NCBI RefSeq assembly: GCF_002895945.1 | Contig: NZ_NPZB01000001.1 | Span: 1,131,501-1,195,500 of the forward strand | Direction: 5' to 3' | DNA: 64,000 bases | From: Solilutibacter silvestris | GTDB lineage: Bacteria; Pseudomonadota; Gammaproteobacteria; Xanthomonadales; Xanthomonadaceae | Shown: in pieces, positions 1-10,907 of the stretch | How positions within the stretch are numbered: the first letter of the stretch is position 1 | Layout of the letters: each line of letters opens with the position of its first letter | The notes under the pieces: generated by a model | Databases searched by the model: none | What the model saw: only the letters and a program-made list of their open reading frames with translations | Told to the model about the DNA's origin: nothing | Program-made: the position numbers and the translations under genes

Positions 1-440
1 AACAGTCGCGGTTCCATCGACAGGCGTTCACGGTCGTAGCGCGGGAAATCCTGCGGTGGCGCGATCGCCTGCAGTTTCGCCAGTTGCACGAATGCACTCT
101 CGAACAGGCTGTCGGCATTGGCGTCGACAAGATCGTGCAGATAGGTGTTCGTGCCAAGGTCTTCCAGCAACAGGAAACCGTGTTCGATGTCGCTGGCCAG
201 AACTTCGGGCACGCGCACGCCACCGTGTTCCAGCAGGTCGCGGATCTCCAGCCACGGCGCCACGTCCTCCAGCCCCGGTGGCGAATCCATGACGATCCGC
301 GTGGGCGAGGAATCGGTGCGCCAGTAGCTGCGGAAACCGGCATCGAACGAAGCGCGCTGCTGGGCGGTGTCAGTGCCGAGGACGCGTGATGTCCATGCGA
401 CGCGCTCGAGATCGCGGGGAGATAGTGTTTCATCGGTCAT
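1..440 (-). CDS. amgK: N-acetylmuramate/N-acetylglucosamine kinase AmgK (5' part, cut by the window edge)
   Basis: I translated this by eye because the frame runs off the left edge; about 146 codons are visible. It begins MTDETLSPRDLERVAW and reads on as an aminoglycoside-phosphotransferase-like N-lobe containing FLLLEDLGTNTYL, a segment typical of AmgK. In that family the enzyme phosphorylates the anomeric carbon of MurNAc or GlcNAc in the cytoplasm, feeding MurU in a peptidoglycan-recycling route that bypasses de novo UDP-MurNAc synthesis. The catalytic lobe (HxD and DxD region) lies outside the window, so the exact substrate is inferred. murU would be expected just beyond the left edge. 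Other phosphotransferase-fold kinases remain possible. Confidence 0.72.
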   Translation of the reverse strand, partial: MTDETLSPRDLERVAWTSRVLGTDTAQQRASFDAGFRSYWRTDSSPTRIVMDSPPGLEDVAPWLEIRDLLEHGGVRVPEVLASDIEHGFLLLEDLGTNTYLHDLVDANADSLFESAFVQLAKLQAIAPPQDFPRYDRERLSMEPRL

Positions 441-488
441 CCAGCCAGCTTACCGTGCGCATCCTGCGCGGGACAGGGGCCGCAATGC

Positions 489-516
489 ACAACGCCCCGG
501 CGGACCGGGGCGTTGT
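489..516. terminator. Strong intrinsic hairpin between glsB-like gene and amgK
   Basis: Two perfectly complementary 12-base arms (489-500 and 505-516, ACAACGCCCCGG) are separated by a 4-base loop CGGA. The hairpin sits just downstream of the minus-strand GlsB-like gene and in front of amgK. The flanking T/A tracts are short, so it probably stops or attenuates transcription entering amgK. Confidence 0.75.
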
Positions 517-541
517 CGTCTTGCAGGATTGCGAATGGATG

Positions 542-790
542 TCAGGCGTTGCTGCTGGCCATCTTGCCGCGGATGAATTCGTAGATGAACAACAACACGA
601 TGGCGCAAACGATGGAGATGATGAATCCGATGACGCCCCCGCCGGCATAGAGCATGCTGCCGATGTAGGCACCGGCGATGCCGAGGATGATCGTGATGAT
701 CCAGCCCATCGGGTCCGCGCCGGGCTTGAAGAAGCGCGCGAGGATACCGATGACCGCGCCGATGATGATGGTGTACAGAATGTGGCCCAT
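542..790 (-). CDS. GlsB/YeaQ/YmgE family stress-response membrane protein
   Basis: An 82-residue, very hydrophobic protein with three predicted membrane segments (about residues 3-19, 29-48 and 51-71). It carries the family pattern: an N-terminal helix ending in ARFFKPG, then a glycine-rich LGIAGAYIGSML helix. This is the transglycosylase-associated/YeaQ family of small inner-membrane proteins, often stress-induced but with no proven biochemical activity. The start is backed by AAGGGA about ten bases upstream. It stands alone between cysG and amgK, and a strong hairpin follows it. Confidence 0.9.
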   Translation of the reverse strand: MGHILYTIIIGAVIGILARFFKPGADPMGWIITIILGIAGAYIGSMLYAGGGVIGFIISIVCAIVLLFIYEFIRGKMASSNA

Positions 791-892
791 ATCTCTGAAT
801 CCCTTTGAGTGTGGTGGGAGTGGTGCCGGCCGATCCTAGCAAGGTCCGCGTGTGGGCCGTGTTGCCCTGCGGCATGACCGCTCCGGACCGGC

Positions 893-2323
893 TCAGGCCG
901 CTTGCGCCAAGGCCTCCAGCGGCAGGCCATGGAGCGGCGGCGCGCCGAACCAGTGCAGTCGCGTTGCCAGTGCGGCCACTTCGCCGACGAACAGGATCGC
1001 TGGTGCGGAAACACGATGGGTATTGGCGAGTTCGGGCAGTTCCGCCAGCGTGCCGACGACGACGCGCTGTCCGGCGCGGGTGCCGTTTTCGACCAGGGCC
1101 ACCGGTGTCCGCGCATCGCGACCATGCGCGATCAGGCGATCGCGGATGCGCTCGAGTCCGGACACGCCCATGTAGAACGCGAGGGTTTGGCGATCCTGCG
1201 CCAGTGCCCGCCAGTCGATGCCGTCGTCCTCGTCCTTGGTATGCGCGGTGACGAAACGCACCGACTGCGCGTGCTCGCGATGGGTGAGCGGGATGCCGGC
1301 GTAGGCGCCGCAGGCGATCGCTGCGGTGATGCCGGGCGCCACCTCGAAATCTATGCCGTGCGACTGCAGCACTTCGAGTTCCTCGCCGCCGCGACCGAAG
1401 ACGAAGGGATCACCGCCCTTGAGCCGCACCACGCGCTTGCCGGCCAGGGCCTGTTCCACCAGCAGGCGATGGATGCCGGATTGGGTGGCGGCGTGGTCGC
1501 CGCCGACGCGCTTGCCGACTTCGATCAGTTCGGCATCGCGACGGGCCAACGCCAGCACCTCGGCGCTGACCAGGCGATCGTGCAGGATCACGTCGGCTTC
1601 GTTGAGCAGGCGCAGCGCGCGCAACGTCAGCAATCCGGGGTCGCCGGGGCCGGCGCCGACCAGGGCGACGCGACCGCGAGATGGCGGCGCGGCATCGAGA
1701 TTCGCCTGCAACGCCCGTTCCGCGCTGATGGCATCGCCACGCCGCAGCAGCGCCGGGATCGGGCCTTTAAGAATGCGATCGAAGAAGCGGCGGCGCGCGG
1801 GAAGATCGGGCAGTCGCTCGCGGATACGCGCACGCGATCGCTGCAGCAGTTCGGCGAGTGCGCCCAGCGATTCGTCGAATTGCGTTTCCAGTTGCTCGCG
1901 AATGTGGCGCGCCAGCATCGGTGCGCCACCGCCACTGGAAATCGCGATCTGCAACGGGCCGCGTTCGACGCGCGCGGGCAGGTGGATGCTCGACAGTTCG
2001 GCATCATCAACCACGTTGGCGAAGATGCGTCGTTCACTTGCTGCAGCGGCGATGGCGCGATTGGCGACGGCATCATCCGTCGCGGCGATCACCAGACAGG
2101 CATCGTCGAGCCATGCGTCGGTGAAGTTTCCGATGACCGTGTCGATGCGGCCTTCCGCGGCGAGTGCGATCAGTTCGCGATCCAGCGCTGGCGCGCCGAC
2201 CACGATGCGCGCGCCGGTATCGAGCAGGGCATCGACTTTGCGCCGGGCCACGCTGCCGCCGCCGACCACCAGGACGGTGCGGCCATGCAGGTCAGCGAAG
2301 AAGGGGAACAACCGGGTGGGCAT
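893..2323 (-). CDS. cysG: Siroheme synthase CysG (uroporphyrinogen-III C-methyltransferase / precorrin-2 dehydrogenase / ferrochelatase)
   Basis: About 476 residues, near the usual 457-480 for full-length CysG. The N-terminal half is the NAD-dependent precorrin-2 dehydrogenase/sirohydrochlorin ferrochelatase, with [13 protein letters not shown] near residue 17 and [15 protein letters not shown] near 128. The C-terminal half, from about residue 220, is the SAM-dependent methyltransferase, with [15 protein letters not shown] and [18 protein letters not shown]. It makes siroheme, the cofactor of CysI encoded nearby. I chose the ATG at 2323 because the family begins a few residues before the LFPFFADL block. 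An in-frame ATG at 2350 is possible, and neither has a good ribosome binding site. It is divergent from cysB, which likely controls the neighbourhood. Confidence 0.93.
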   Translation of the reverse strand: MPTRLFPFFADLHGRTVLVVGGGSVARRKVDALLDTGARIVVGAPALDRELIALAAEGRIDTVIGNFTDAWLDDACLVIAATDDAVANRAIAAAASERRIFANVVDDAELSSIHLPARVERGPLQIAISSGGGAPMLARHIREQLETQFDESLGALAELLQRSRARIRERLPDLPARRRFFDRILKGPIPALLRRGDAISAERALQANLDAAPPSRGRVALVGAGPGDPGLLTLRALRLLNEADVILHDRLVSAEVLALARRDAELIEVGKRVGGDHAATQSGIHRLLVEQALAGKRVVRLKGGDPFVFGRGGEELEVLQSHGIDFEVAPGITAAIACGAYAGIPLTHREHAQSVRFVTAHTKDEDDGIDWRALAQDRQTLAFYMGVSGLERIRDRLIAHGRDARTPVALVENGTRAGQRVVVGTLAELPELANTHRVSAPAILFVGEVAALATRLHWFGAPPLHGLPLEALAQAA

Positions 2324-2498
2324 CGGGCGGATCGAGGGAGTCGGGGACATCCACCATGCGTTGTCGGGATCGGGGAAGGAAATGACGAGCGGCGTTTGGC
2401 TTATTCTGCGGAGGCATGAGCCGCGCTGGACAAGGCTGCCACGCGGGTTGTAGATTGATCCTTTCATCCGAATAAAGAGATAAAGCGGTGTCGTCGCC

Positions 2499-3488
2499 AT
2501 GACCCTGACCCAGCTCCGCTACCTCGTCGCGATCGCCGATTCGGGCCTGAACATCACCCTGGCCGCGGAACGCGTGCACGCGACGCAGCCGGGCATGTCC
2601 AAGCAGTTGAAGCAGCTCGAGGACGAGCTCGGCTTCCTGCTGTTCGCGCGCAAGGGCCGCAGCCTGGAAGCGATCACCAGCGGCGGGGCGCAGGTACTGG
2701 TGCATGCGCGCCGACTGCTGGCCGAGGCCAGCAACATCCGCGCCTATGCCGCCAACCAGCGCAACGACGCGCACGGACGATTGGTGCTGGCGACCACCCA
2801 CACGCAGGCGCGCTTCGTGCTGCCGCACGCGGTGGCGCGATTGAAGCGCAACTACCCGCAGGTGAGCGTGCACCTGATGCCGACCGCCGACAGCGAAGTG
2901 TTGAACCTGCTCGCCAGTGGCGATGCCGATTTCGCGCTGATCAGCACCGCCGGGCATGTGCCCGAGGGTGGCATCGCGGTTCCGTTGTTCCGCTGGCAGC
3001 GCAAGGTGCTGGTACCGCGCGATCATCCATTGGCATCGGCCGGAGCGCCGACGCTGGCGCAGCTCGCGGAGTTTCCGCTGGTGAGTTACGAATCGTCGAT
3101 TCGCCCGGATTCGTCGCTGCGGCGCGCGTTCGCCGCGGAAGGGCTGGAACCGCAGTTGGCGATGACCGCGCGCGATGCCGATCTCATCAAGACTTATGTG
3201 CGAGCGGGCATCGGCGTCGGCTTGCTGGCCGAGATGGCGTTGACCGCCGAAGACACCGATCTGGTGGCGTTGACCGCGCCGCCGTCGATCCCCGAATGCA
3301 TCGCGTGGGCAGTGTTGCCGCGCGAGCGCGTGTTGCGCGATTACGCCACCGAGTTGCTGCACGCGGTGGCGCCGCAGCTGGATCGTCGCGATGTGCGTCG
3401 CGTGCTGGAAGGCAATGTCGAAGCGGATTGGCCGACGCCGCCGACGTGGGCGGAACTGAGCGAGACGATCGCGACTTACGTCATTTAA
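2499..3488 (+). CDS. cysB: CysB-type LysR transcriptional regulator of sulfur assimilation
   Basis: 329 residues, close to the 324 of enteric CysB. Residues 1-60 are a LysR winged helix ([20 protein letters not shown], then [18 protein letters not shown]). The rest is a periplasmic-binding-protein-like effector domain with [12 protein letters not shown] near 145 and [14 protein letters not shown] near 240. CysB activates cys genes in response to N-acetylserine or O-acetylserine and is antagonised by sulfide. Its place between cysG and the cysJIH operon fits direct local control. It ends 14 bases before the cysH stop, so the two converge. The start has only a weak GGTG upstream. Confidence 0.92.
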   Translation: MTLTQLRYLVAIADSGLNITLAAERVHATQPGMSKQLKQLEDELGFLLFARKGRSLEAITSGGAQVLVHARRLLAEASNIRAYAANQRNDAHGRLVLATTHTQARFVLPHAVARLKRNYPQVSVHLMPTADSEVLNLLASGDADFALISTAGHVPEGGIAVPLFRWQRKVLVPRDHPLASAGAPTLAQLAEFPLVSYESSIRPDSSLRRAFAAEGLEPQLAMTARDADLIKTYVRAGIGVGLLAEMALTAEDTDLVALTAPPSIPECIAWAVLPRERVLRDYATELLHAVAPQLDRRDVRRVLEGNVEADWPTPPTWAELSETIATYVI

Positions 3489-3502
3489 CGCGCGGCGCGC
3501 GC

Positions 3503-4249
3503 CTACGCCGCCGCTTGTTCGGGATCGTTCCACGCTTCGTGCAGGCCGCATTCGCGCTTGAGGCCGAAGAAGCGCGTGTCTTCCTCGCTCATGCCGTCTT
3601 CGAGGCGCCGCGTGGTGTGGATGTCGCCGATCGAGACATAGCCGTCATGCCATAGCGGGTGATAGGGCAGGTCGTGTGTTTGCAGGTAGGCCCAGACATC
3701 GCGATCGCTCCAGTCGGCGAGCGGATGCAGTTTCCAGCGGCCATCGCGGCGTTGCAGGATGTCGATGCCGGCGCGGCTGGTCGATTGCGCGCGACGGATG
3801 CCGGAAATCCAGGTGCCAGCGTCGAGCTCGTTCAAGGCGCGCTGCATCGGTTCGACCTTGCGCAGGCGGTTGTAGCGTTCGATGCCGTCGACGCCCTGTT
3901 CCCACAATTTGCCGAAACGCGCTTCCATCCATGCGACGCCGATCTGCGGGCGATAGACCTTGAGGTTGAGCGACAGCCGTTCGCCGAGTTCATCGATGAA
4001 GCGATAGGTTTCCGGGAACAGGTAGCCGGTGTCGATCAGGATCACCGGGATGTCCGGCCGCGCGCGCGTCGCCATGTGCAGCGAGACGGCCGACTGCGCG
4101 CCGAAGCTCGACGACAGCGCGTGATTGCCGGGCAGATTGGCCAACGCCCAGTCGATGCGTTCTTCGGCGGACTTGCCGGCAAGCCAGGTGTTGAGCGCTG
4201 CCAGCGCCTGCGGCGATTCGGCGGCGATGGCGGGATCGGGCGGGATCAT
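3503..4249 (-). CDS. cysH: Phosphoadenylyl-sulfate (PAPS) reductase CysH
   Basis: 248 residues. It shows [14 protein letters not shown] near residue 47, [37 protein letters not shown] and the catalytic C-terminal ECGLHE. The paired-cysteine motifs that bind a 4Fe-4S cluster in APS reductases are absent, which marks it as a PAPS reductase using thioredoxin or glutaredoxin. That fits the APS kinase domain present in CysNC. It reduces PAPS to sulfite in the cytoplasm. The ATG at 4249 overlaps the cysI stop by four bases (ATGA), so translation is coupled. The longer open frame upstream is only a reading of cysI in another frame. Confidence 0.95.
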   Translation of the reverse strand: MIPPDPAIAAESPQALAALNTWLAGKSAEERIDWALANLPGNHALSSSFGAQSAVSLHMATRARPDIPVILIDTGYLFPETYRFIDELGERLSLNLKVYRPQIGVAWMEARFGKLWEQGVDGIERYNRLRKVEPMQRALNELDAGTWISGIRRAQSTSRAGIDILQRRDGRWKLHPLADWSDRDVWAYLQTHDLPYHPLWHDGYVSIGDIHTTRRLEDGMSEEDTRFFGLKRECGLHEAWNDPEQAAA

Positions 4250-5952
4250 GCGACCAGTTCCAGGTGTAATGCTTTGGCGGCGACGATGCCCGCGCGCACG
4301 AGGAAATCGCCGAAATATTCGTCGTGTTCGCGCTCGACGGCGTAACGTGCCAGCAACGGATCGAGTGCAGCGAGGATCGCGGCTTCGTCGATGTTTTCGC
4401 GATACAGCGTGTTGAGGCGTTCGCCGCGATGATCGGCGCCGAGCATCAGGTTGTAGCGTCCGGGTGCCTTGCCGACCAGCGCGATCTCGCCGAGGTACGG
4501 GCGCGAGCAGCCATTGGGGCAACCGCTGATGCGCAGGTTGATCGCTTGTCCGGCGAGTCCGTGGGCGGCGAGCAACGTCTCGAAGCGGGTGAGGAAATCC
4601 GGCAGGTAGCGTTCGGCTTCGGCCATCGCCAGGCCGCAGGTCGGCAGCGCCACGCAGGCGATGGCGTTGCGCCGCAGTGGCGATGCGGTTTCGTACAGGG
4701 CGAGTCCGTGCGCGGCGACGAGGGCATCGATGCGCGTGCGGTCGTCTTCGGGAATGTTGGCGATGACGAGATTCTGGTTCGGCGTCATCCGGAATTCGGG
4801 GGCGGCGCTTTGGTCGTGCGCGATGTCGTGCAGATGCGCGGCGATCTCGCGCAAGCCGGTGAGATGCGGTTGCTCGCGGTCCTGGATGCGCCCGGCAATG
4901 ATGCGCAGGGTCAGGTGCCACAGGCCATTTTCGCCCTGCATCCAGCCGAAGCGATCACCGTTGTGGACGAAGCGGAATTCGCGTGGCGGTGCGAATACGA
5001 CGCCGGAACGCTGTTCGACTTCCTGCTTGAACGCGTCGAGGCCGCGATCGTCGATGGTGTATTTCAGGCGTGCGCGCTTGCGCACGGCACGATTGCCCCA
5101 GTCGCGCTGGGTGGTGATGACGGCTTCGGCGATCACCGTGACCTGGTCGGGAGCGATGGCGCCGAGCAGGCTGCCGAGGCGCGGATAGGTTTCGGGATCG
5201 CCATGGGTCGCGCCCATGCCGCCACCGGCGGTGACGTTGTAGCCGGTGACAGCGCCGTCTTCGACGATGGCGATGAAGCCGAGATCCTGCGCGAAGACAT
5301 CGACATCGTTGTGTGGCGGAATCGCGAAGCCGATCTTGAACTTGCGCGGCAGGTAGCGATCGCCGTAGATCGGCTCGTCTTCATCGCCACTGCCGGCGAC
5401 GCGTTCCTCGTCCAGCCAGATTTCGTAGTAGGCGCGGGTATTCGGGCGCAGATGGGCGGAAAGCGCGGCAGCCTGTGCGTGGATGAAGACATGCGCGGCG
5501 GATTCGTGCGGATTGGCCGCGGCCATGATGTTGCGGTTGACGTCGCCGCAAGCCGCGACGGTATCGATCATCGCGGCGTTGATCGCCTGCATCGTCGCCT
5601 TGAGTTCGCGCTTGATGATGCCGTGGAACTGGAAAGCCTGGCGCGTGGTGATGCGCAGCCCGCGTTCGGCGTAGGTGGTGGCGATGCGGTCGAGCTGCAG
5701 CCATTGCTGCGGCGAGACCACGCCGCCGGGCGTGCGCGTGCGGATCATGAAACTGTAGGCGGGTTCCAGCTTCTGGCGACGGCGTTCCTCGCGGATGTCG
5801 CGATCGTCCTGCTGGTAGCTGCCGTGATACTTGATCAACGTCTGGTCGTCGTCGGCGATCGCGGCGGTGACCTGATCGGCCAGCGATTCCAGCAGCGTTC
5901 CGCGCAAGCGATGGCTGTCGCGCTTGACGTCTTCGACGGAGTGCGTGCTCAT
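4246..5952 (-). CDS. cysI: Assimilatory NADPH sulfite reductase hemoprotein subunit CysI
   Basis: 568 residues, the usual length. It carries the 4Fe-4S/siroheme cysteines in [19 protein letters not shown] near residue 433 and [15 protein letters not shown] near 477. CGDVNRN near residue 134 and MTPNQNLVI are further family blocks. CysI performs the six-electron reduction of sulfite to sulfide at the siroheme, with electrons from CysJ. The siroheme comes from CysG nearby. It is the middle gene of cysJIH: its start codon shares one base with the cysJ stop (TGATG) and its stop overlaps the cysH start. Confidence 0.97.
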   Translation of the reverse strand: MSTHSVEDVKRDSHRLRGTLLESLADQVTAAIADDDQTLIKYHGSYQQDDRDIREERRRQKLEPAYSFMIRTRTPGGVVSPQQWLQLDRIATTYAERGLRITTRQAFQFHGIIKRELKATMQAINAAMIDTVAACGDVNRNIMAAANPHESAAHVFIHAQAAALSAHLRPNTRAYYEIWLDEERVAGSGDEDEPIYGDRYLPRKFKIGFAIPPHNDVDVFAQDLGFIAIVEDGAVTGYNVTAGGGMGATHGDPETYPRLGSLLGAIAPDQVTVIAEAVITTQRDWGNRAVRKRARLKYTIDDRGLDAFKQEVEQRSGVVFAPPREFRFVHNGDRFGWMQGENGLWHLTLRIIAGRIQDREQPHLTGLREIAAHLHDIAHDQSAAPEFRMTPNQNLVIANIPEDDRTRIDALVAAHGLALYETASPLRRNAIACVALPTCGLAMAEAERYLPDFLTRFETLLAAHGLAGQAINLRISGCPNGCSRPYLGEIALVGKAPGRYNLMLGADHRGERLNTLYRENIDEAAILAALDPLLARYAVEREHDEYFGDFLVRAGIVAAKALHLELVA

Positions 5953-7802
5953 CAGTACACATCCCGGGCGTAACGGCCCTGCGTCTGCAGGTCGTTCAAT
6001 GCGTCGTTGGCAGCGTCGGCGGATTTGCCGCCATGGGTGGCGATGATGTCGAGTAGTGCGGCGTGCACGTCCTTGGCCATGCGCGTGGCATCGCCGCAGA
6101 CATAGAGGGATGCGCCAGACTTCAGCCAGTCGTAGAGCTCGGCGCCGCGTTCACGCAGGCGATCCTGCACATAGATCTTGTGATCCTGATCGCGCGAGAA
6201 GGCGAGATCGAGGCGATGCAGCGCGCCGGACTTCAATGCGTCCTGCCATTCGACTTGATAGAGGAAATCACTGTGTGCGTGCGGATTGCCGAAGAACAGC
6301 CAGTTGCGACCGCTGGCGCCCGATTTCGCGCGCTCCTGCACGAAGGCGCGGAACGGCGCAACGCCGGTGCCGGGCCCGATCAGGATGACATCGCGGCTGT
6401 CATCCTTTGGCAGGCGGAAACGATCGTTGTGTTCGATGAAGACCGGTATCGTGCCTTCATCGCTGCGTGCGAGGAAATTCGATGCCGTGCCCCAGCGCGG
6501 GTCGTCATCGACCATGTATTCCACGTGCGCGACGGTGAGGTGCGCTTCTTCGCCGACGGCCTTGGCACTGGAAGCGATCGAATACAGGCGCGGCGTGAGC
6601 GGGCGCAGCGTGGCGACCAGTTCATCCGCGGTCCACGTCGCCGGGAATTCGCGCAGCAGGTCGATCAGCTGGCGGTTGGCGAGGAGATCGGTCAGCGCTG
6701 CCGCGTTGTCGGGTGCGAGAATGGCATCGAACGCGGCGCTGTTCGCGCGCGCGGCGTGTTGCGTCAAGAACGGGCGCGAGAGGCGGGTGATTTCGCGCTT
6801 GGTCGACAACCATTCGCGCAACGGCAAGGCTTGCGTGTCATGTGTGATGACAGCATCGCCATCAAGTTGCAGCGTCGCGAGGAGTGCAGCGACCAGCTTC
6901 GGCGGATTCACCGGCCACACGCCGAGGGCATCGCCCGGTTCGTACTTCAGGCCGGAGCCTTCCAGCGACAGTTCGATGTGACGAATTTCCTTGTCCGACG
7001 ACGGCGTGCGGTGGTTGCCGCGACCCGTGATGCACTGGTTCGCGAGGATTCCGGCGGGGAACGGGTTGTCGCGCGTGTAGGTGCTGGCGGTCTGCTGCGC
7101 ATGGGGTCGCAGCGGCGTGACGGTGGCCAGCGGCACCTGCGGCTTCAGCGCGTCCTTCGCTGCGGCCAATGCGGTGATGAACCATGGCGTGGCCACGGTA
7201 TCGATGTCGAGGTCGGCGTCGCCGCGCGCGAACCAGCGCGTCGCGCCGAGTTCGGACAGGCGTTCGTCGAGTTGGCGGCCGATCGCGCAGAACTGCGGAT
7301 AGCTGGAATCGCCGAGGCCGAGCACGGCGTAGTGGAGATCGGGCAGTTTCGGCGCGCGCTTGCCGGCGATGAATTCGACGAAGGCGCGGGCATCATCCGA
7401 AGGATCGCCATCGCCTTGGGTGCTGACGACGACGACGAGATGACGCTCGTTCTTCAGTTCGCGCAATGGATAGGCATCGGCGCGCAACAGTCGCACGCCA
7501 AAACCGGCCCCTTCGAGTTGCGTCGAGAGTGCTTCCGCGTGGCGCTTGGCGTTGCCGGTCTGGCTGCCGTAGACGATGGTGAGCTGCGGCGCGATGACGG
7601 TTTCGATCGAAACCGTCGCGGTGGCATCGCTGGAAACGGCGGCCAATCCTGCAATGGACGAGGTGCGTCCACGCGCGACCCCGGCGGCATACCCCGACAG
7701 CCACCACAGTCCGTCGTGGTCCAGCGCGTCCGTCAGCCGCGCGAGCAGGGCGGCCTGTTCGTCGGTGATCGGCTGGAATGGTGTGATTGAGACGGCGGAC
7801 AT
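5952..7802 (-). CDS. cysJ: Assimilatory NADPH sulfite reductase flavoprotein subunit CysJ
   Basis: 616 residues. A flavodoxin-like FMN domain begins near residue 74 ([17 protein letters not shown]). The FAD-binding reductase domain follows, with RLYSIASS near 413. The NADPH module has [16 protein letters not shown] near 500, and the family-typical C-terminus is GRYARDVY. CysJ passes electrons from NADPH through FAD and FMN to CysI. I chose MSAVSITPF (7802) rather than a start 20 codons upstream, because the upstream residues look like untranslated leader. It is the first gene of cysJIH, divergent from cysD. Confidence 0.96.
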   Translation of the reverse strand: MSAVSITPFQPITDEQAALLARLTDALDHDGLWWLSGYAAGVARGRTSSIAGLAAVSSDATATVSIETVIAPQLTIVYGSQTGNAKRHAEALSTQLEGAGFGVRLLRADAYPLRELKNERHLVVVVSTQGDGDPSDDARAFVEFIAGKRAPKLPDLHYAVLGLGDSSYPQFCAIGRQLDERLSELGATRWFARGDADLDIDTVATPWFITALAAAKDALKPQVPLATVTPLRPHAQQTASTYTRDNPFPAGILANQCITGRGNHRTPSSDKEIRHIELSLEGSGLKYEPGDALGVWPVNPPKLVAALLATLQLDGDAVITHDTQALPLREWLSTKREITRLSRPFLTQHAARANSAAFDAILAPDNAAALTDLLANRQLIDLLREFPATWTADELVATLRPLTPRLYSIASSAKAVGEEAHLTVAHVEYMVDDDPRWGTASNFLARSDEGTIPVFIEHNDRFRLPKDDSRDVILIGPGTGVAPFRAFVQERAKSGASGRNWLFFGNPHAHSDFLYQVEWQDALKSGALHRLDLAFSRDQDHKIYVQDRLRERGAELYDWLKSGASLYVCGDATRMAKDVHAALLDIIATHGGKSADAANDALNDLQTQGRYARDVY

Positions 7803-7984
7803 GGCAGGGCGAGGTCGGGATTGCGACAACGCAAAGACTAGGGACGGCGGCCATCCGCGCATAAGGAGCGCTGGTCATGTCGTTATGCCCTGCGTGCATT
7901 TCCCGCGCGGGGATCGCCTGTCGATACTCGTTTTCCGTCCGCGATCGCGCGGGCACCTCGATTCGTTCGCCTCTGGAACCTGCC
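7803..7984. promoter_or_regulatory. Divergent control region between cysJIH and cysD-cysNC
   Basis: This stretch separates two divergent sulfur operons and is the natural place for CysB sites. On the minus strand a weak -10 (TAGTCT, 7835-7840) and a poor -35 (TTATGC, 7859-7864) with an 18-base spacer fit an activator-dependent cysJ promoter. A small inverted repeat TTGCG-ACAA-CGCAA lies at about 7821-7834. A strong Shine-Dalgarno AAGGAG (7863-7868) stands eight bases before an ATG at 7877 that opens the cysD frame early. No CysB consensus can be proven by eye. Confidence 0.4.
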
Positions 7985-8941
7985 GTGTCAGCGCAACTTG
8001 CTCTCTCTGCCAAGCCTATTGTCTCGCTGCCGCAGCCGGTGGCCGCACTCAGCCATCTCGATCGCCTCGAGGCCGAGAGCATCCACATCCTGCGCGAGGT
8101 CGCCGCCGAATTCCGCAATCCGGTGCTGTTGTATTCCGTAGGCAAGGACAGTTCGGTGTTGCTGCACCTGCTGCTCAAGGCGTTCGCGCCTGGCCGTCCG
8201 CCGATTCCGCTGCTGCATGTCGATACCGGCTGGAAATTCCGCGAGATGATCGCGTTTCGCGACCGTCGGGTCGCCGAAACCGGCGTCGAATTGCGCGTGC
8301 ATACCAACCCCGAAGGCGTGGCGCGCGGCATCGGTCCGATCAGCCACGGTGCCGCTGTCCACACCGATGTGATGAAGACGCAAGGGTTGAAGCAGGCGCT
8401 GGATGCGCATGGCTTCGATGCCGCCATCGGTGGCGCCCGCCGCGACGAAGAGAAATCGCGCGCCAAGGAACGCATCTTTTCCTTCCGCAACGCGCAGCAT
8501 CGCTGGGATCCGAAACAGCAGCGTCCGGAGCTGTGGTCGCTGTACAACGCGCGGATCGCCAGTGGCGAATCGGTGCGGGTGTTCCCGTTGTCGAACTGGA
8601 CCGAACTCGACATCTGGCTCTACATCTATCGCGAACGGATCGAAGTGCCGTCGCTGTATCTCGCCGCCGAACGCCCGGTGGTCGAGCGCGATGGCGCGCT
8701 GATCATGGTCGATGATGAACGATTGCCGTTACGTGATGGCGAATCGCCGACGATCCGCAGCGTGCGTTTCCGGACACTCGGCTGCTATCCGCTGACCGGC
8801 GCCATCGAATCCGATGCCGATACGTTGGAAAAGGTCATCGCCGAAATGCTGGTCGCGACCACGTCGGAACGCCAGGGCCGGGTGATCGACCATGATCCAT
8901 CGGCGTCGATGGAAAAAAAGAAACAGGAGGGGTACTTCTGA
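7985..8941 (+). CDS. cysD: Sulfate adenylyltransferase subunit 2 CysD
   Basis: 318 residues from the GTG at 7985. It carries the PP-loop motif [13 protein letters not shown] near residue 47, [15 protein letters not shown] near 140, and the conserved tail [11 protein letters not shown]. With the GTPase CysN it makes APS from ATP and sulfate. The GTG has a TGGA about eight bases upstream, and the N-terminus then matches the family. The same frame stays open back to an ATG at 7877 that has a near-perfect AAGGAG site, giving a 36-residue extension rich in cysteine. I treat that as leader, but it may be translated. The stop shares one base with the cysNC start. Confidence 0.93.
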   Translation: MSAQLALSAKPIVSLPQPVAALSHLDRLEAESIHILREVAAEFRNPVLLYSVGKDSSVLLHLLLKAFAPGRPPIPLLHVDTGWKFREMIAFRDRRVAETGVELRVHTNPEGVARGIGPISHGAAVHTDVMKTQGLKQALDAHGFDAAIGGARRDEEKSRAKERIFSFRNAQHRWDPKQQRPELWSLYNARIASGESVRVFPLSNWTELDIWLYIYRERIEVPSLYLAAERPVVERDGALIMVDDERLPLRDGESPTIRSVRFRTLGCYPLTGAIESDADTLEKVIAEMLVATTSERQGRVIDHDPSASMEKKKQEGYF

Positions 8942-10815
8942 TGGGCGTCGCCGAATACCTGCATCGCCACGAGACCAAGGGACTGCTGCGCTTCATCACC
9001 TGCGGCAGTGTCGATGATGGCAAGAGCACGCTGATCGGTCGCCTCTTGTACGACAGCAAGGGCCTGTTCGCCGACCAGTTGGCCGCGCTTGCCAGCGACA
9101 GTCGCCGTCACGGCACCCAGGGCGACGACATCGATTACGCGCTGTTGCTTGACGGACTCGCCGCCGAACGCGAGCAGGGCATCACCATCGATGTCGCTTA
9201 CCGTTTCTTCGGCACCGACAAGCGCAAGTTCATCGTCGCCGATTGCCCCGGCCATGAGCAGTACACCCGCAACATGGCCACCGGCGCTTCCACCGCCGAT
9301 GCCGCGGTGGTGCTGGTCGATGCGCGCAAGGGCTTGCTGGCACAGACACGACGCCACAGTTACATCGTCGCGCTGCTCGGCATCCGCAACGTGGTGTTGG
9401 CGGTCAACAAGCTCGACCTGGTGGATTACGATCGCGGCGTGTTCGAACGGATCGAACGCGATTACCGCGAATTGGCGACACAACTCGGTATCACCAATGT
9501 GCAGGCGGTGCCGTTGTCGGCGCTGAAGGGGGACAACCTGCTGCAACGCTCGCCGAAGACGCCGTGGTACCACGGCCCGATGCTGCTGGAATGGCTGGAA
9601 CATGTTGATGTCGAGCCCACGCACGGTGATGCCGGTTTCCGGTTGCCGGTGCAATGGGTGAATCGTCCGCACCAGGATTTCCGCGGATTCTCCGGCACGA
9701 TTTCCGCGGGACAGGTGCGACCAGGCGACGACGTGGTGGTGTTGCCATCCGGCCAGCGTTCGCGCGTGGAGCGGATCGTCGTGGCCGAAGGCGATCTCGC
9801 TGCGGCCGCAGTCGGGCAGGCGATCACGCTCACCCTCGCCGATGAAGTGGACGTCAGTCGTGGCGATGTGATCGCCGCCGCCAGCCAGCCGCCACAAGTC
9901 GCCGACCAACTCGCCGTACATCTGCTGTGGATGGGTGAAGCGCCGTTGTTGCCCGGTCGCGCCTACCTGCTCAAGTCGGGCACGCGCACCGTCAACGCCA
10001 CGGTGACGGAGATCAAGCATCGCATCGACGTCAACACCCAGGCGCAACTCGCCGCACGCAATCTCGATCTCAATGAAGTCGGCGTCTGCAATCTGTCGCT
10101 CGACCAGCCGATCGCGTTCGAATCGTATTGCGACGATCGCACGCTCGGCGGTTTCATCCTGATCGATCGCTTCGACAACGCCACGGTCGCCGCCGGCACC
10201 ACAGATTTCGCGCTGCGTCGCGCCGGCAACATCCATTGGCAGCATCTTGATGTCGACAAGGCGGCACGCGCGCGCAGCAAGCGCCAGACGCCGCGTTGCG
10301 TATGGTTCACCGGCGTGTCCGGCGCCGGGAAATCGGCGATCGCCAATCTCGTCGACAAGAAATTGCACGCCCTCGGCCACCACGCCTTCGTCCTGGACGG
10401 CGACAACGTCCGCCACGGACTCAATCGCGATCTCGGTTTCACCGACGAGGATCGCGTCGAGAACCAGCGTCGCGTCGCCGAGGTGGCCAAGCTGATGACC
10501 GATGCCGGCCTGATCGTGCTGGTCAGCTTCATCTCGCCGTTCCGCGCCGAACGCAAGGCGGCGCGCGAACTGTTCGCACCCGGTGAATTCATCGAAGTAT
10601 TCGTGGATACGCCGCTGGATGTCGCCGAACGGCGTGACGTCAAGGGCCTGTACGCCAAGGCGCGTCGCGGCGAGCTGCCGAACTTCACCGGCATCGATTC
10701 GCCGTACCAGGCGCCTGAGCACGCCGAACTGGTGCTCGATACCGCCACTGCAAGCGCCCAGGCATTGGCTGAACAAGTCGTGGCGTGCCTGCTGGAAGGA
10801 GATTACGAAATATGA
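8941..10815 (+). CDS. cysNC: Bifunctional sulfate adenylyltransferase subunit 1 / adenylyl-sulfate kinase CysNC
   Basis: 624 residues, a fusion of two enzymes. The CysN half is an EF-Tu-like GTPase ([14 protein letters not shown] near residue 22, [12 protein letters not shown] near 100, NKLDLVD near 157) that powers APS formation by CysD. From about residue 455 comes the CysC half with its own P-loop GVSGAGKS (458-465), then [15 protein letters not shown] and FISPFRAER. That half phosphorylates APS to PAPS, matching the PAPS-type CysH in this locus. AGGAGGG precedes the start, and the start codon overlaps the cysD stop (TGATG). Confidence 0.96.
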   Translation: MGVAEYLHRHETKGLLRFITCGSVDDGKSTLIGRLLYDSKGLFADQLAALASDSRRHGTQGDDIDYALLLDGLAAEREQGITIDVAYRFFGTDKRKFIVADCPGHEQYTRNMATGASTADAAVVLVDARKGLLAQTRRHSYIVALLGIRNVVLAVNKLDLVDYDRGVFERIERDYRELATQLGITNVQAVPLSALKGDNLLQRSPKTPWYHGPMLLEWLEHVDVEPTHGDAGFRLPVQWVNRPHQDFRGFSGTISAGQVRPGDDVVVLPSGQRSRVERIVVAEGDLAAAAVGQAITLTLADEVDVSRGDVIAAASQPPQVADQLAVHLLWMGEAPLLPGRAYLLKSGTRTVNATVTEIKHRIDVNTQAQLAARNLDLNEVGVCNLSLDQPIAFESYCDDRTLGGFILIDRFDNATVAAGTTDFALRRAGNIHWQHLDVDKAARARSKRQTPRCVWFTGVSGAGKSAIANLVDKKLHALGHHAFVLDGDNVRHGLNRDLGFTDEDRVENQRRVAEVAKLMTDAGLIVLVSFISPFRAERKAARELFAPGEFIEVFVDTPLDVAERRDVKGLYAKARRGELPNFTGIDSPYQAPEHAELVLDTATASAQALAEQVVACLLEGDYEI

Positions 10816-10907
10816 ACATCCATCGTGCAAAATTCTCCCGGAATCGCGACGTCACGGACGCCACGACTACCCCGGATGTCCCATCCGATTCCGCCAAGGA
10901 TTCCACG

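Noticed and set aside
4250-4921. An N-terminal extension of cysH
   Set aside because: These codons lie inside cysI in another frame; the ATG at 4249 with its ATGA overlap and the normal CysH length settle the start.
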